Source: Chloroflexota bacterium (GTDB lineage: Bacteria; Chloroflexota; Anaerolineae; Anaerolineales; Villigracilaceae). From it: a stretch of 64,000 bases of DNA. The stretch's first letter is position 1. Each line of letters opens with the position of its first letter. The DNA lies in contig JACRMH010000015.1 of NCBI GenBank assembly GCA_016219545.1, positions 1 through 64,000 of the forward strand, read 5' to 3'. Below, piece after piece: positions 23,888 through 33,204 of the stretch. A program made the position numbers and the translations under genes. The notes under the pieces are model-generated. The model was given only the letters and a program-made list of their open reading frames with translations, had not been told where the DNA came from and made no database searches.

Positions 23888-26467
23888 ATGCCCAACCGCC
23901 TGCGCCGACTCCTTGCCCCCCCCATCTTTGAGAACGAGGAAAAAACGCGAGTCTCGCAGTTCATGATCAACTTTTCATGGATCGCAATAGGCATAATCCT
24001 TTTGCTGGTCATATCCCGGTTTGCATTACGAACAGATGCAACCATTATCCCCGCGCTCACTCTCTTATCCATTATTCTGCTCCTGCTGATCATGCAAGAT
24101 CTCGTCAAGCGGGGACGTGTATACGCCGGAAGCATTGTTGTCATATTCGGTTTGTGGGGAACGATGACTTATCTCGCGTGGCGGGCAGACGGCCTGCGCG
24201 ATGCGGCTATCATCGCTTATTTTGTCATTATCATCTTTTGCAGTCTTTTGACGGGCTGGCGCACCACATCGGTCGTGACCGTGATGACCATCATTTCGAT
24301 ATGGGTATTTGCCATCCTGGAAAAACAAGGCATACGCATTTCACATGTGGATGATCCGATCAGTTTTGCGGGGGACCTAACCGGCATTCTTATCCTCGTT
24401 TGGGCACTGATCTACATGCTGATATCAGGCTGGTCGAAATCTTTACGGTCCGCCCGGCTTGAATTGATGGAACGTCTCAGGGTGGAAGAGAAATTGCAGA
24501 GTCAGGCGGTTTATCTCAACGCCCTGAATGAAACCGCTTTAGGTCTGCTCAATCGTTTTGAACTTCGTCCGCTCCTTGAATCCATCCTCATCCAGTCCTG
24601 CGGATTAATTGATACGGACCACGGCCTGATCGAAATGGTATTACCGGACGGGTCCGCGCTGCGACAGGAACTGGGTTGCGGGGTCCTCGCCAAATATGAC
24701 GGGGCGATCACATTGAGGGATGAAGGTGTCACAGGCACTGTTTGGAACAGCGGGAAATATCTGGTCGTGGATGATTATCGTGCCTGGGATAAAAGACTGC
24801 CCGATTTTATTGACGCAGGCATCTGCGCGGTTTTGGCTGTGCCTCTCATCGTGAGGGAAACTGTCATTGGTGTGCTGGCAGTTTCCTACATCGAAGAGAA
24901 GCGGAACTTTACCCAGGAGCAGGTCAATTTCATGGAGCGCTTTGCATCGCTGGCCGCACTCGCCATTGACAATGTCCAGCTCTATGAACAGGCACAACAA
25001 GAGATCCGCGAGCGGAGCACGGTTGAAGCTGCCTTGCGCCTCAGCGAAGATAAATTTAGAAAGGTCTTCAACAACAGCAATATCGCCGTTGCCATCGCCA
25101 CATTGGAAGACGGGACATTCCTCGAAGCCAATGCCGCCTTCTGGGAATTAAGCGGGCTTCGACCGGAACTGGCCATTGGGCATAACACAGTGGAATTGAA
25201 TATGTGGGAAGGACCCAGGTCACGGAAGGAATTCGTGCAGGAACTGTTGGAAAAACGTTCATTGCAAAATGTTAAAGTTGGATTCCCAAACAAAATTTCA
25301 CTGGGATTTTATGAATTGATCCAAATTGAAGAACAAACTTGCATCCTCTGCATGTTCTATGACATCACGGAACAACAGGAAATGGAGAATGCGCTCAAGA
25401 CTAGCGATGCCCGCACACGCGCCATCCTTGCATCCATCCCTGATATGATCTTTGAAATTTCGAAGGATGGAACCTTCCTGGACCTTTTGGCTTCGTCAGA
25501 GATTTCGCCGACCATGCCACCTTCACAATTCATCGGAAAAAACCTCAAAGAACTCTTCCCGCCAACCATTGCCCGGCAGTCCATATTTGCGCTTGACCGC
25601 GCCATTGCCACACAACAGATCCATGCCTTTGAATATGGGTTGCCGCCCGGGGAGGAAGTGCAGTTTTTTGAAGCGCGCGTCGCAGCCATATCTTCCGAGT
25701 CGGCCATGATCATGGTGCGCGAGATCAGTCAGCGCAAATGGATCGAAAGCGAGCGCGAGAAACTCATCAGGGAATTGGAAGATATCAACGCGGAGTTGGA
25801 ACGATTCACCTACACAGTTTCCCATGACCTTAAATCCCCGTTGATCACCATTAAAGGGTTCCTGGGATTTCTCGAACAGGATGCCGCCAGCGGAAACATG
25901 GTCCGTTTGAAATCGGATGTCAAGCGGATCGGGGATGCCACCGACAAAATGCAGTTGCTCCTGAACGAACTGCTTGAATTATCGCGCGTCGGCAGGTTGA
26001 CGAATCCATCCCAGACGATCAACTTCAAGGAACTTGCGCGCGAGATGGTTGACCTTTTATATGGGCGCCTGCACCAAAGGGAGATCCAGGTGCATATTCA
26101 ATCCAACCTTCCGCCTGTATTTGGAGACCGCCAGCGTCTAAACGAAGCGCTCCAAAACCTGATAGACAATGCCGCAAAATTCATGGGAGACCAGCCCAAC
26201 CCACGCATCGAGATCGGTCAAAGCGGATTTGAAAACAACATGCCGATCTTCTTCGTCAAAGATAACGGTGTGGGCATTGACCCCATCCATCAAGAACGTA
26301 TCTTTGGATTCTTCAACAAGTTGGATGCAAAATCCGAAGGCACCGGAATTGGTCTCACTCTCGTCAAGAGGATCATCGAGATCCATGGGGGCAGGATCTG
26401 GGTCGAGAGCGAAATGGGAAAGGGTGCCGCCTTCTTCTTCACGCTTCCCACCGGACCGAAATCCTGA
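23888..26467 (+). CDS. Membrane sensor histidine kinase (TM - GAF - PAS - PAS - HisKA - HATPase)
   Basis: This 859-residue protein has an N-terminal block of about six membrane helices (30-190). A GAF domain (about 210-360, YLVVDDYRAWDKRLPDF to ERFASLAALAIDNVQLYEQA) is followed by two PAS domains (about 385-500 and 510-620). The dimerisation/phosphoacceptor helix has VSHDLKSPLITIKG. The ATP-binding domain has N-box LIDNAAKF, DNGVGIDP and GTGIGLTLVKRIIEIHGGR. It lacks a receiver domain, and no regulator gene is adjacent. A terminator precedes it. Confidence 0.93.
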   Translation: MPNRLRRLLAPPIFENEEKTRVSQFMINFSWIAIGIILLLVISRFALRTDATIIPALTLLSIILLLLIMQDLVKRGRVYAGSIVVIFGLWGTMTYLAWRADGLRDAAIIAYFVIIIFCSLLTGWRTTSVVTVMTIISIWVFAILEKQGIRISHVDDPISFAGDLTGILILVWALIYMLISGWSKSLRSARLELMERLRVEEKLQSQAVYLNALNETALGLLNRFELRPLLESILIQSCGLIDTDHGLIEMVLPDGSALRQELGCGVLAKYDGAITLRDEGVTGTVWNSGKYLVVDDYRAWDKRLPDFIDAGICAVLAVPLIVRETVIGVLAVSYIEEKRNFTQEQVNFMERFASLAALAIDNVQLYEQAQQEIRERSTVEAALRLSEDKFRKVFNNSNIAVAIATLEDGTFLEANAAFWELSGLRPELAIGHNTVELNMWEGPRSRKEFVQELLEKRSLQNVKVGFPNKISLGFYELIQIEEQTCILCMFYDITEQQEMENALKTSDARTRAILASIPDMIFEISKDGTFLDLLASSEISPTMPPSQFIGKNLKELFPPTIARQSIFALDRAIATQQIHAFEYGLPPGEEVQFFEARVAAISSESAMIMVREISQRKWIESEREKLIRELEDINAELERFTYTVSHDLKSPLITIKGFLGFLEQDAASGNMVRLKSDVKRIGDATDKMQLLLNELLELSRVGRLTNPSQTINFKELAREMVDLLYGRLHQREIQVHIQSNLPPVFGDRQRLNEALQNLIDNAAKFMGDQPNPRIEIGQSGFENNMPIFFVKDNGVGIDPIHQERIFGFFNKLDAKSEGTGIGLTLVKRIIEIHGGRIWVESEMGKGAAFFFTLPTGPKS

Positions 26468-26546
26468 TCCTGTTTCGACATCATTCTCACACCTTTCACT
26501 TGGGGGTATACTTTCGGCTGCAATTCATCCAAAGAGGAGATAAATC

Positions 26547-27452
26547 ATGAAACGAGCCGTCAGTATCAGCATTGGTTCATCCAAACGCAACAAGGCAGTT
26601 GAAGTCACTTTATTGGGCGAGAAAGTCAGCATCGAACGCATCGGCACGGATGGGGATATGGAAGCCGCCGCACAAAAATACAAGGAACTCGATGGAACAG
26701 TGGATGCCTTTGGTGTCGGCGGCGCAGACTTGGGAGCACAAGCTGCCGGAAAATGGTATCCCTTATATTCAGTAGCCCCCATGGTACGGTTCGTGAAAAA
26801 GACCCCGCTGGTGGATGGCGGCGGATTAAAGAATACTCTCGAAAATAAGGCCCCCGCATTTTTAGACGCAAAGATTGCCGATTACATCAACTCACGCGGA
26901 CGCAAAGTCCTCGTCACTGTAGGTGTGGACCGTTGGGGACTCTCCCAAGCCTTCGCCGATGCCAATTACGAAACCGTTTTTGGCGACCTAATGTTCGGTC
27001 TGGATATCCCAATTGCTATTCATAAGATCAACCAGCTTAAGACATTGGCCGCAATACTTATGCCGATTGCCGGCCGCCTGCCCTTTGAGTGGATCTACCC
27101 CACAGGCGAGAAGCAGGAAAAGCGCACACCCAAATGGGGAAAATATTATGCATGGGCGACTGTCATCGCCGGCGACTGTCATTACATCAAACGTTATATG
27201 CCCGATGATCTGACAGGCAAGGTGATCGTTACGAATACCACCACCCCTGAAGATGTAGCTCAATTCAAGAAAGCCGGCGTGAAATATCTCATCACAACCA
27301 CTCCTGTCCTCGAAGGCCGCTCCTTTGGCACGAACATGATGGAAGCCGCGATTGTGGCCATTGCCGGAAAGGGACGTCCGCTGACCTGGCCTGAATTAAC
27401 CGAGATGCTCGATAAACTTCACTTCGAACCGCAATTACAGGAGTTGAATTAA
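26547..27452 (+). CDS. Quinate-5-dehydrogenase-like protein (function uncertain)
   Basis: A 301-residue soluble protein. I recall relatives in Chloroflexota being labelled quinate 5-dehydrogenase, but I see no standard GxGxxG dinucleotide motif, so the label is weak. Conserved-looking parts are SIGSSKRNKAVEVTLLGE, FGVGGADLGAQAAG and GRKVLVTVGVDRWGL. AGAGGAG and a TATACT box precede it. It is the first gene of a tight three-gene operon with a nucleotidyltransferase and a PAP2 phosphatase, hinting at a lipid or glycan pathway instead of quinate use. Confidence 0.65.
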   Translation: MKRAVSISIGSSKRNKAVEVTLLGEKVSIERIGTDGDMEAAAQKYKELDGTVDAFGVGGADLGAQAAGKWYPLYSVAPMVRFVKKTPLVDGGGLKNTLENKAPAFLDAKIADYINSRGRKVLVTVGVDRWGLSQAFADANYETVFGDLMFGLDIPIAIHKINQLKTLAAILMPIAGRLPFEWIYPTGEKQEKRTPKWGKYYAWATVIAGDCHYIKRYMPDDLTGKVIVTNTTTPEDVAQFKKAGVKYLITTTPVLEGRSFGTNMMEAAIVAIAGKGRPLTWPELTEMLDKLHFEPQLQELN

Positions 27453-27454
27453 AC

Positions 27455-28279
27455 ATGGATGCGATCGTAACTGCTGGCGGGATTCCTCAACCCGGCGAAC
27501 CTTTATATCCCTTCTCAAATGGCAGTTCCAAAGCGCTGATCGATGTTGCCGGAAAGCCGATGGTGCAATGGGTATTGGATGCTCTGGGCCAATCCAAAAG
27601 CGTGGACAATGTCATTCTGATCGGCGTCTCCCCCAAGAGCGGACTGACCTGCGCCAAGCCCATTCATTACATCTCAAATCAGGGACGCATGTTGGCAAAT
27701 ATTGTCGCAGGCGTGAATAAAGCCATTGAGTTAAAGAAAAAGACTGAATATGTTCTGATCGTCTCTTCCGACATCCCCGCCCTCAAAGGCGGGATGGTGG
27801 ATTGGCTGGTGGATACCGCCATGCAAACGAAGGATGAACTTTACTATGGTGTCTGTCCGCGGGAAATAATGGAAGCGCGTTTCCCAGAATCCAAACGCAC
27901 TTACACAAAATTTCAAGACATACAAGTCTGCGGCGCGGATATAAACGTGATCCATGTAAACCAGGCGACAACCCACCTTGATCTATGGGAACGGCTGATC
28001 GGCAATCGCAAGAACCCTCTCCGTCAGGCAATGGTCATTGGTTTGGATATAGCCTATAAATATATGACCCACCAGTTCACTTTGCAGGGGTTGGTGGATA
28101 AAGCATCAGCGAGGATCGGCATCAAAGGCAGAGCCATACTCTGGTCACAGGCTGAACCGTGCATGGATGTGGATAAACCCCACCAATTGGAGATCATGCG
28201 CGAAGACCTGGCGCGTCAAAAGAAGAAAGCCGCCGCCGCAGAAAAAAGAGCACAGAAAAAAGCGGTCACAGCAAAATGA
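27455..28279 (+). CDS. MobA-like NTP-transferase domain protein
   Basis: A 274-residue protein starting MDAIVTAGGIPQPGEP, a variant of the nucleotide-binding loop of sugar-nucleotidyl and MobA-type transferases. It is followed by KALIDVAGKPMVQWVLDAL and the metal-binding region VLIVSSDIPAL. It probably activates a small phosphorylated substrate with CTP, GTP or UTP. The C-terminus is a lysine/alanine-rich tail. It begins 2 nt after the upstream stop and overlaps the PAP2 gene by 4 bp, so the three genes form one unit. Confidence 0.82.
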   Translation: MDAIVTAGGIPQPGEPLYPFSNGSSKALIDVAGKPMVQWVLDALGQSKSVDNVILIGVSPKSGLTCAKPIHYISNQGRMLANIVAGVNKAIELKKKTEYVLIVSSDIPALKGGMVDWLVDTAMQTKDELYYGVCPREIMEARFPESKRTYTKFQDIQVCGADINVIHVNQATTHLDLWERLIGNRKNPLRQAMVIGLDIAYKYMTHQFTLQGLVDKASARIGIKGRAILWSQAEPCMDVDKPHQLEIMREDLARQKKKAAAAEKRAQKKAVTAK

Positions 28280-28836
28280 GTTTTCGTTCCCTCCTTGAAT
28301 TGGACGCCCGGCTCTCCGACAGATTACGTGTTGCCGAAAAGCCGGGCGCATTGCGTAACGTCGCCGCCTTCTTTGCCCACTCCGGCGACTCTTGGTTTTG
28401 GTTCGCGGCGCTTATCATTGCATGGTTTTTCAGTAACTCCACGTGGAAGCATTGGGAAGTGGTTGAGTTCTTCGGCATGTTGGGGTTGGCGGGCGTTGTA
28501 CTGGCGATAAAATTCATGGTGCGCCGCGAAAGACCGCAAGGCGAATGGGGCGGGATCTATCGCAACACAGACCCGCATTCGTTTCCATCTGGACATGCCG
28601 CCCGCGCATTTTTGATCGCAGTCGTTGGGACGCTTCTTGCTCCGCCCTGGCTTGCTGCTGTACTTTGGGTTTGGGCGCCGCTGGTATCTTTGGCGCGCGT
28701 GGCAATGGGCGTACATTATCTTTCAGATATTATTGCCGGCGCAGTTTTAGGAAGTGTCGTCGGGGTGATCGGCTTACAGATATATCCGCCCATGGTGGTT
28801 TGGCTTGAAGGTGTGATCGGTTTCCTGCTATGGTAA
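28276..28836 (+). CDS. PAP2-family phosphatase (membrane)
   Basis: A 186-residue membrane protein with the three PAP2 motifs: KFMVRRERP (K-x6-RP), PSGHAAR, and ARVAMGVHYLSD (R-x5-H-x3-D). It dephosphorylates lipid phosphates or isoprenyl pyrophosphates at the membrane. The ATGA overlap with the transferase gene shows coupling. It ends 4 nt from the convergent HepT-like gene. Confidence 0.9.
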   Translation: MSFRSLLELDARLSDRLRVAEKPGALRNVAAFFAHSGDSWFWFAALIIAWFFSNSTWKHWEVVEFFGMLGLAGVVLAIKFMVRRERPQGEWGGIYRNTDPHSFPSGHAARAFLIAVVGTLLAPPWLAAVLWVWAPLVSLARVAMGVHYLSDIIAGAVLGSVVGVIGLQIYPPMVVWLEGVIGFLLW

Positions 28837-28840
28837 AAGG

Positions 28841-29173
28841 TTACAGAATCTTTCCCAACTCAGGGACCAACGGAGGCAAGTCATTCTGGATGGTATCCCA
28901 CATCAGTTTTTCATCAACTTTAAAATAAACGTGAACAATACGGTTACGCATGGCGCGCATAAGGCTCCACGGAATCGTTGAATATTTTTCTTCGATCTCT
29001 TCGGGGATTTGATTTGCCGCCTCACCAATAATTATGAAATTCATTTCGACTGCGCGAATGGCTTTGTCATCATCCTTAAAGGTTTCGTAATCCATATTAT
29101 GGGTAAACCTCTGGATTTCAGCGATTGCGTCCAGAATATCTCGTATGCGATCCTGCCAACCTCTAGGCGACAC
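28841..29173 (-). CDS. HepT-like toxin (DUF86)
   Basis: A 110-residue helical protein with the HEPN active-site motif RNRIVHVYF (R-x4-H-x-Y). In the known HepT/MntA system the HEPN protein is an RNase toxin whose tyrosine is AMPylated by the partner. It overlaps the partner gene by 11 bp. The motif appears intact, so the pair may be functional. Confidence 0.88.
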   Translation of the reverse strand: MSPRGWQDRIRDILDAIAEIQRFTHNMDYETFKDDDKAIRAVEMNFIIIGEAANQIPEEIEEKYSTIPWSLMRAMRNRIVHVYFKVDEKLMWDTIQNDLPPLVPELGKIL

Positions 29174-29459
29174 GAATTAATTCCCCCATAATGCGTTCTT
29201 TTATATAAGGCTTCAAGCTATCCAGAGTTCCCAAATCCACAGAACAGCCAAGCAATTTTTCAAGATAATCCTGCAAAGCAAACAAGCCAAAGTAACCAAC
29301 AGGGCGGTTAAACTCGACGAGCAAATCCACATCAGATGTGGGAACATCTTCATTCCGCGCCACCGAGCCAAATAACAACAAAGACTTTACACCGAATTGT
29401 TTTGTCAACTCGACGTTTTTTTGTTGCAAGGCTTGTAGAACCATATCTTGTTTCGTCAT
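29163..29459 (-). CDS. MntA-like minimal nucleotidyltransferase (antitoxin)
   Basis: A 98-residue protein with the nucleotidyltransferase signature GSVARNEDVPTSDVD (GS-x10-DxD) and a third acidic site probably in VDLGTLDSL. It is the presumed AMPylating antitoxin for the HepT-like protein encoded downstream. TATAAT on the minus strand (29466-29471) ends 6 nt before the ATG, suggesting a leaderless transcript. Confidence 0.88.
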   Translation of the reverse strand: MTKQDMVLQALQQKNVELTKQFGVKSLLLFGSVARNEDVPTSDVDLLVEFNRPVGYFGLFALQDYLEKLLGCSVDLGTLDSLKPYIKERIMGELIRVA

Positions 29460-29503
29460 ATTTCAATTATAACCTTCAACCTGTCCACATATTTACTCAT
29501 ACA

Positions 29504-31111
29504 CTAAATCAACCGGTCGCCTTCCACGGTGACCGAATCCTGCCGGTAATGACAACCTTTACTTTGACGGTTATGCCGCGCAGCTTGCGCCACAATGAGG
29601 GCAACTTCCACCGCATTGCGCAGACCGATCAACTCATCGTTAATTTTTGTGGACAGATAAAAAGTCTCGATCTCGTTCCACAAGTGACGCAGTTCCCGAA
29701 TGGCGCGTGAGAGTCTTTCCGCACTGCGCACCAGCCCTACATAATGCCACATGATATTTTTAATCGTTTGCATGTCACCCTGGATCAACGCGGGGTCTGC
29801 ATCTGCTGTGAGGGCACTTTCATCCCACGGCGGGACATCCTCCCGCTTCAATATTTTCCTGGGCAGGTTTCTTGCAAGCCTTTCTTGAATCTGACGCGCC
29901 GCGCGGTCTCCCCATACCAACCCTTCAAGCAATGATGTGGAGGCCAGCCGGTTCGCGCCATGTAATCCTGTACAACTAACTTCTCCAATGGCATACAAAT
30001 TCTCAATGCTGGAATGTCCCCATTCATCCACCCAAACACCGCCGCAGGAATAATGCGCGGCAGGCACAACCGGGATCGGTTCACGCGTAATATCAATGCC
30101 CACTTTTTTACAGGTCGAATAAATATTCGGGAAACGCTGTCGAATGGACTCTGCATCCATGTGCGAGGCAATATCCAGAAGCACATGTGAATAGCCCTTC
30201 GTTTCCATTTGATGATGAATGGCACGAGCCACAATGTCACGCGGGGCAAGGTCCTTCCACTGCGGGGAATAATCCTCCATGAAAGCGCGTCCCTGAGGGG
30301 TGAGCAAAGTACCGCCTTCACCGCGAACAGCCTCCGAAATGAGAAATCCTTCCGCGCCGGGAACAGCCAGCGCAGTGGGATGGAATTGAATATACTCCGC
30401 ATTAATTATGCGCGCGCCTGCGCGGTTCGCCATGGCGAGTCCGTCACCGCGCGCGCCGTGCGGATTGGTGGTGTTGCGGAAGATACGTCCCAGCCCGCCG
30501 GTGGCCAGGATCGTTTTTGTCGCCAGTGTGCGATGCACGGCATGTCCATTTCCATCAAAGACATAAGCGCCATAGCAAATGACCGGCTGGTAGGCAGTCA
30601 ACGGGTCACGCGCATGATGCGGATGGGTGATCAAGTCCACGGCAGTAGCATTTGTGAACCATTCGATATTCGGTTTCTTTTTAAGTGCGGCGATCAATGC
30701 CTTGCTGATGGCTGCGCCTGTCCCATCGCCCACATGCAGAATGCGCCTCACTGAATGAGCAGCCTCTTGTCCATAGGCAAGCTTGCCCGGGCCGTCTTCA
30801 TCGAATTGAACGCCGGATGTTCTTACTAAAATTTCCTGCAACAAGCGCGGACCTTCGTCCGCAAGGATGCGCGCCGCAGACGGTAAACTCGCGCCTGCGC
30901 CAGCTTCCAAAATATCCTTGACTAGCAAGTCGGCAGTGTCGCCAGGTCCGCGATGAATGATGCCGCCCTGCGCCCAATACGTATTGGACTCATGCGCATC
31001 TGGGTCACGCGTAATGATCGTGATGCGCAGTTTGGGGTTTTCCGCCAAACGCAAGGCAGCCGTTGCTCCCGCAATTCCAGTGCCGATAATGAGTACGTCA
31101 GTTTGGATCAT
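29504..31111 (-). CDS. nadB: L-aspartate oxidase
   Basis: About 535 residues. It oxidises L-aspartate to iminoaspartate with FAD, the first step of de novo NAD synthesis. Evidence: IIGTGIAGATAAL at the N-terminus, SNTYWAQGGI, HPTALAVPG, the FAD-contacting HGANRLASTSLLEGLVWG, and a C-terminal helical domain. The ATG at 31111 begins at the correct place for the FAD motif; an in-frame start at 31153 lies in a repeat. It is third in a nadC-nadA-nadB operon. Confidence 0.95.
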   Translation of the reverse strand: MIQTDVLIIGTGIAGATAALRLAENPKLRITIITRDPDAHESNTYWAQGGIIHRGPGDTADLLVKDILEAGAGASLPSAARILADEGPRLLQEILVRTSGVQFDEDGPGKLAYGQEAAHSVRRILHVGDGTGAAISKALIAALKKKPNIEWFTNATAVDLITHPHHARDPLTAYQPVICYGAYVFDGNGHAVHRTLATKTILATGGLGRIFRNTTNPHGARGDGLAMANRAGARIINAEYIQFHPTALAVPGAEGFLISEAVRGEGGTLLTPQGRAFMEDYSPQWKDLAPRDIVARAIHHQMETKGYSHVLLDIASHMDAESIRQRFPNIYSTCKKVGIDITREPIPVVPAAHYSCGGVWVDEWGHSSIENLYAIGEVSCTGLHGANRLASTSLLEGLVWGDRAARQIQERLARNLPRKILKREDVPPWDESALTADADPALIQGDMQTIKNIMWHYVGLVRSAERLSRAIRELRHLWNEIETFYLSTKINDELIGLRNAVEVALIVAQAARHNRQSKGCHYRQDSVTVEGDRLI

Positions 31112-31140
31112 GATTTCAATGCACCTTTTCAAAACCTTTT

Positions 31141-31195
31141 GCCACAGAGCCACAGAGTTCGCTGAGAAAAAATCTCTGCACTCTCTGTGGCTCCG
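31141..31195. repeat. CCACAGAG-family inverted repeat between nadA and nadB
   Basis: GCCACAGAG (31141-31149) and CTCTGTGGC (31183-31191) are exact inverse copies, with a second CCACAGAG inside the left arm. It is the same family as the element inside elp3. Confidence 0.88.
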
Positions 31196-31204
31196 CGATG
31201 AATT

Positions 31205-32242
31205 TTATCCAATCGATATCATTCTTTGCACGGCTTGATACGCCCGCACCCGGATTTCTTCCGGTACTTCGACCACATAACGGATTTGCTTCAACGCTTC
31301 AAGCGTATCTTCCATGGTGATCGTATTCATGTGCGGACAGCGCACGGAGCAAAGCCTGAGCATTTCCTTATCCGGGTTTGCGGCGGCGATATTATCACCC
31401 ATTGAACATTCGGTCAGGATCAAATAATGTGGAGCCTTGGTCTCTTTCACATAGCGGATCATCGCTGTGGTGCTGGCTGAAAAATCGGAAGCCGCAACCA
31501 CTTCGGGACTGCATTCAGGGTGAGCCAGGATCACCACATCCGGGAATTGTTCGCGGACATTCTTAATATCCTGCACAGTGAATTTTTCATGCACTTCGCA
31601 GCGTCCGTTCCAGCCGATCATTTGATAATCCAGCGTGGTATCAAATTGCAATCCGCCAACGCCTTTGGATGGGAAGACAATATGTTTTCCGGTTTCACGC
31701 GCCACATTGCCGGCCAGATATTCATCCGGCAAAAAGATGATCGTATCGGACTTAAGTGATTCAACCACGGCAACTGCATTGCCCGATGTGCAGCAAATAT
31801 CAGACTCAGCTTTTACATCCGCATAGGTGTTGACATAAGTCACCACGGGCACGCCTGGAAATTTTCGTTTCAACGCGCGTACGTCTTCCGCAGTGATGCT
31901 GGCCGCCAGCGAACATCCCGCTTTTGAGGATGGGATCAAAACAGTTTTCGTTGGGTTCAAGATCTTCGCGGTCTCTGCCATGAACTTCACACCGCAAAAG
32001 ACAATGATGTCCTTGTCAGTCTCTGCGGCCTTGCGGCTGAGTTCCAGCGAGTCGCCCACAAAATCGGGGATCGAATAATACAGTGCAGGCTCCATGTAAT
32101 TGTGCCCGAGGATGACCGCGTTCTTTTCTTTTTTTAATTTATTGATCTCAACCGCGATCTCGGCCTTGATGCGCAATTCCACATCTGGAACCACGCGCTC
32201 CAGTTTTTGTTTCATCATTTGATACATTTCTTCAGTATTCAT
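31205..32242 (-). CDS. nadA: Quinolinate synthase A
   Basis: A 345-residue [4Fe-4S] enzyme that condenses iminoaspartate with dihydroxyacetone phosphate to quinolinate. Candidate cluster cysteines lie in VFCGVKFMAETAKIL, DICCTSGNAVAVVES and SVRCPHMNTI. Other family phrases are ILGHNYMEPALYY and HPECSPEVV. It begins 3 nt after nadC ends, so the operon is tight. Confidence 0.96.
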   Translation of the reverse strand: MNTEEMYQMMKQKLERVVPDVELRIKAEIAVEINKLKKEKNAVILGHNYMEPALYYSIPDFVGDSLELSRKAAETDKDIIVFCGVKFMAETAKILNPTKTVLIPSSKAGCSLAASITAEDVRALKRKFPGVPVVTYVNTYADVKAESDICCTSGNAVAVVESLKSDTIIFLPDEYLAGNVARETGKHIVFPSKGVGGLQFDTTLDYQMIGWNGRCEVHEKFTVQDIKNVREQFPDVVILAHPECSPEVVAASDFSASTTAMIRYVKETKAPHYLILTECSMGDNIAAANPDKEMLRLCSVRCPHMNTITMEDTLEALKQIRYVVEVPEEIRVRAYQAVQRMISIG

Positions 32243-32245
32243 TTT

Positions 32246-33082
32246 TTATTTTATCCATTTTAAACTTACATCAAATACTTTCGCCGAGTGCGTCAGCGCG
32301 CCCGAGGAAATATAGTCTACACCTGTTTCAGCGATTTTCCGCACGGTTTCAAGAGTGACATTACCTGAAGCTTCCAGCTTTGCTCGTCCATTGTTTAATT
32401 GAACGGCTTCCCTCATCATCTCATTCGACATGTTGTCCAGCAGGATTCTTTCGACTCCCAAACTGAGCGCGACCTTAACATCGTCCACGCTTCTCGCTTC
32501 GACCTCGATCTGGATCCCGTTTGCTGAGGCTTTTGCCCGGCGGACAGCTTCTGCGATGCCGCCCGCGAAGTCAATATGATTATCCTTGATGAGGATCATG
32601 TCATACAACCCAATGCGGTGATTCTCTCCGCCTCCGCGCAGCACGGACAGTTTATCTGCGGCGCGAAGTCCCGGCGCTGTCTTGCGCGTGTCGAGGATGA
32701 CGGCTTTTGTCCCGGCAACCGCATCCACAAATTGACGAGTAAGCGTGGCAATGCCAGACATGCGGCCAAGAAAGTTGAGCGCGGTGCGTTCGCCGGTTAA
32801 CAAGGCGCGCGCCGGGCCGGAGATCGTCGCCAACAATTGACGATCCTGCACGAGTTCACCTTCGCCGACCTGCACTGTAAAGGCGACGCGACTGTCAACG
32901 AGACTGAAGCAGGCTTCGGCTACGTCGAGACCGGCGATGATTCCATTTTGTTTGGCGATGATCTGTCCACGCATGGTCGCATCCACAGGGACGATGCTAT
33001 CGGTTGTCACATCGCCTGTGCCTATATCTTCCGCTAACGCACGTTGAATTGAGTCGATGATTTCAGGGGCAATATTTATCAT
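32246..33082 (-). CDS. nadC: Nicotinate-nucleotide pyrophosphorylase (carboxylating)
   Basis: A 278-residue enzyme converting quinolinate and PRPP to nicotinate mononucleotide. Signature segments are EDIGTGDVTTDSI, the RKTAPGLRAADKLSVLRGGG region and IEVEARSVDDV. It is the first gene of the nadC-nadA-nadB operon. The weak AGGA upstream and the palindromic repeat at 33099-33197 make up its leader. Confidence 0.96.
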   Translation of the reverse strand: MINIAPEIIDSIQRALAEDIGTGDVTTDSIVPVDATMRGQIIAKQNGIIAGLDVAEACFSLVDSRVAFTVQVGEGELVQDRQLLATISGPARALLTGERTALNFLGRMSGIATLTRQFVDAVAGTKAVILDTRKTAPGLRAADKLSVLRGGGENHRIGLYDMILIKDNHIDFAGGIAEAVRRAKASANGIQIEVEARSVDDVKVALSLGVERILLDNMSNEMMREAVQLNNGRAKLEASGNVTLETVRKIAETGVDYISSGALTHSAKVFDVSLKWIK

Positions 33083-33098
33083 GATGTTTAAAATTCCT

Positions 33099-33197
33099 AA
33101 TGTCGTTGCGAGGAGGGCGCTTGTTCTTCTCGACGAAGCAATCTCCCATTATCACGAGGCTGCTTCGGCTAAGTACACGAGCGCCTCGCAGCGACAT
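33099..33197. repeat. Interspersed palindromic repeat, copy 2 (AATGTCGTTGCGAGG family)
   Basis: AATGTCGTTGCGAGG at the left and CCTCGCAGCGACAT at the right (33184-33197) form the outer arms, with CGACGAAGCAATC and GGCTGCTTCGGC inside. It lies between the transporter gene and nadC. Confidence 0.92.
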
Positions 33198-33204
33198 GGT
33201 TCAC

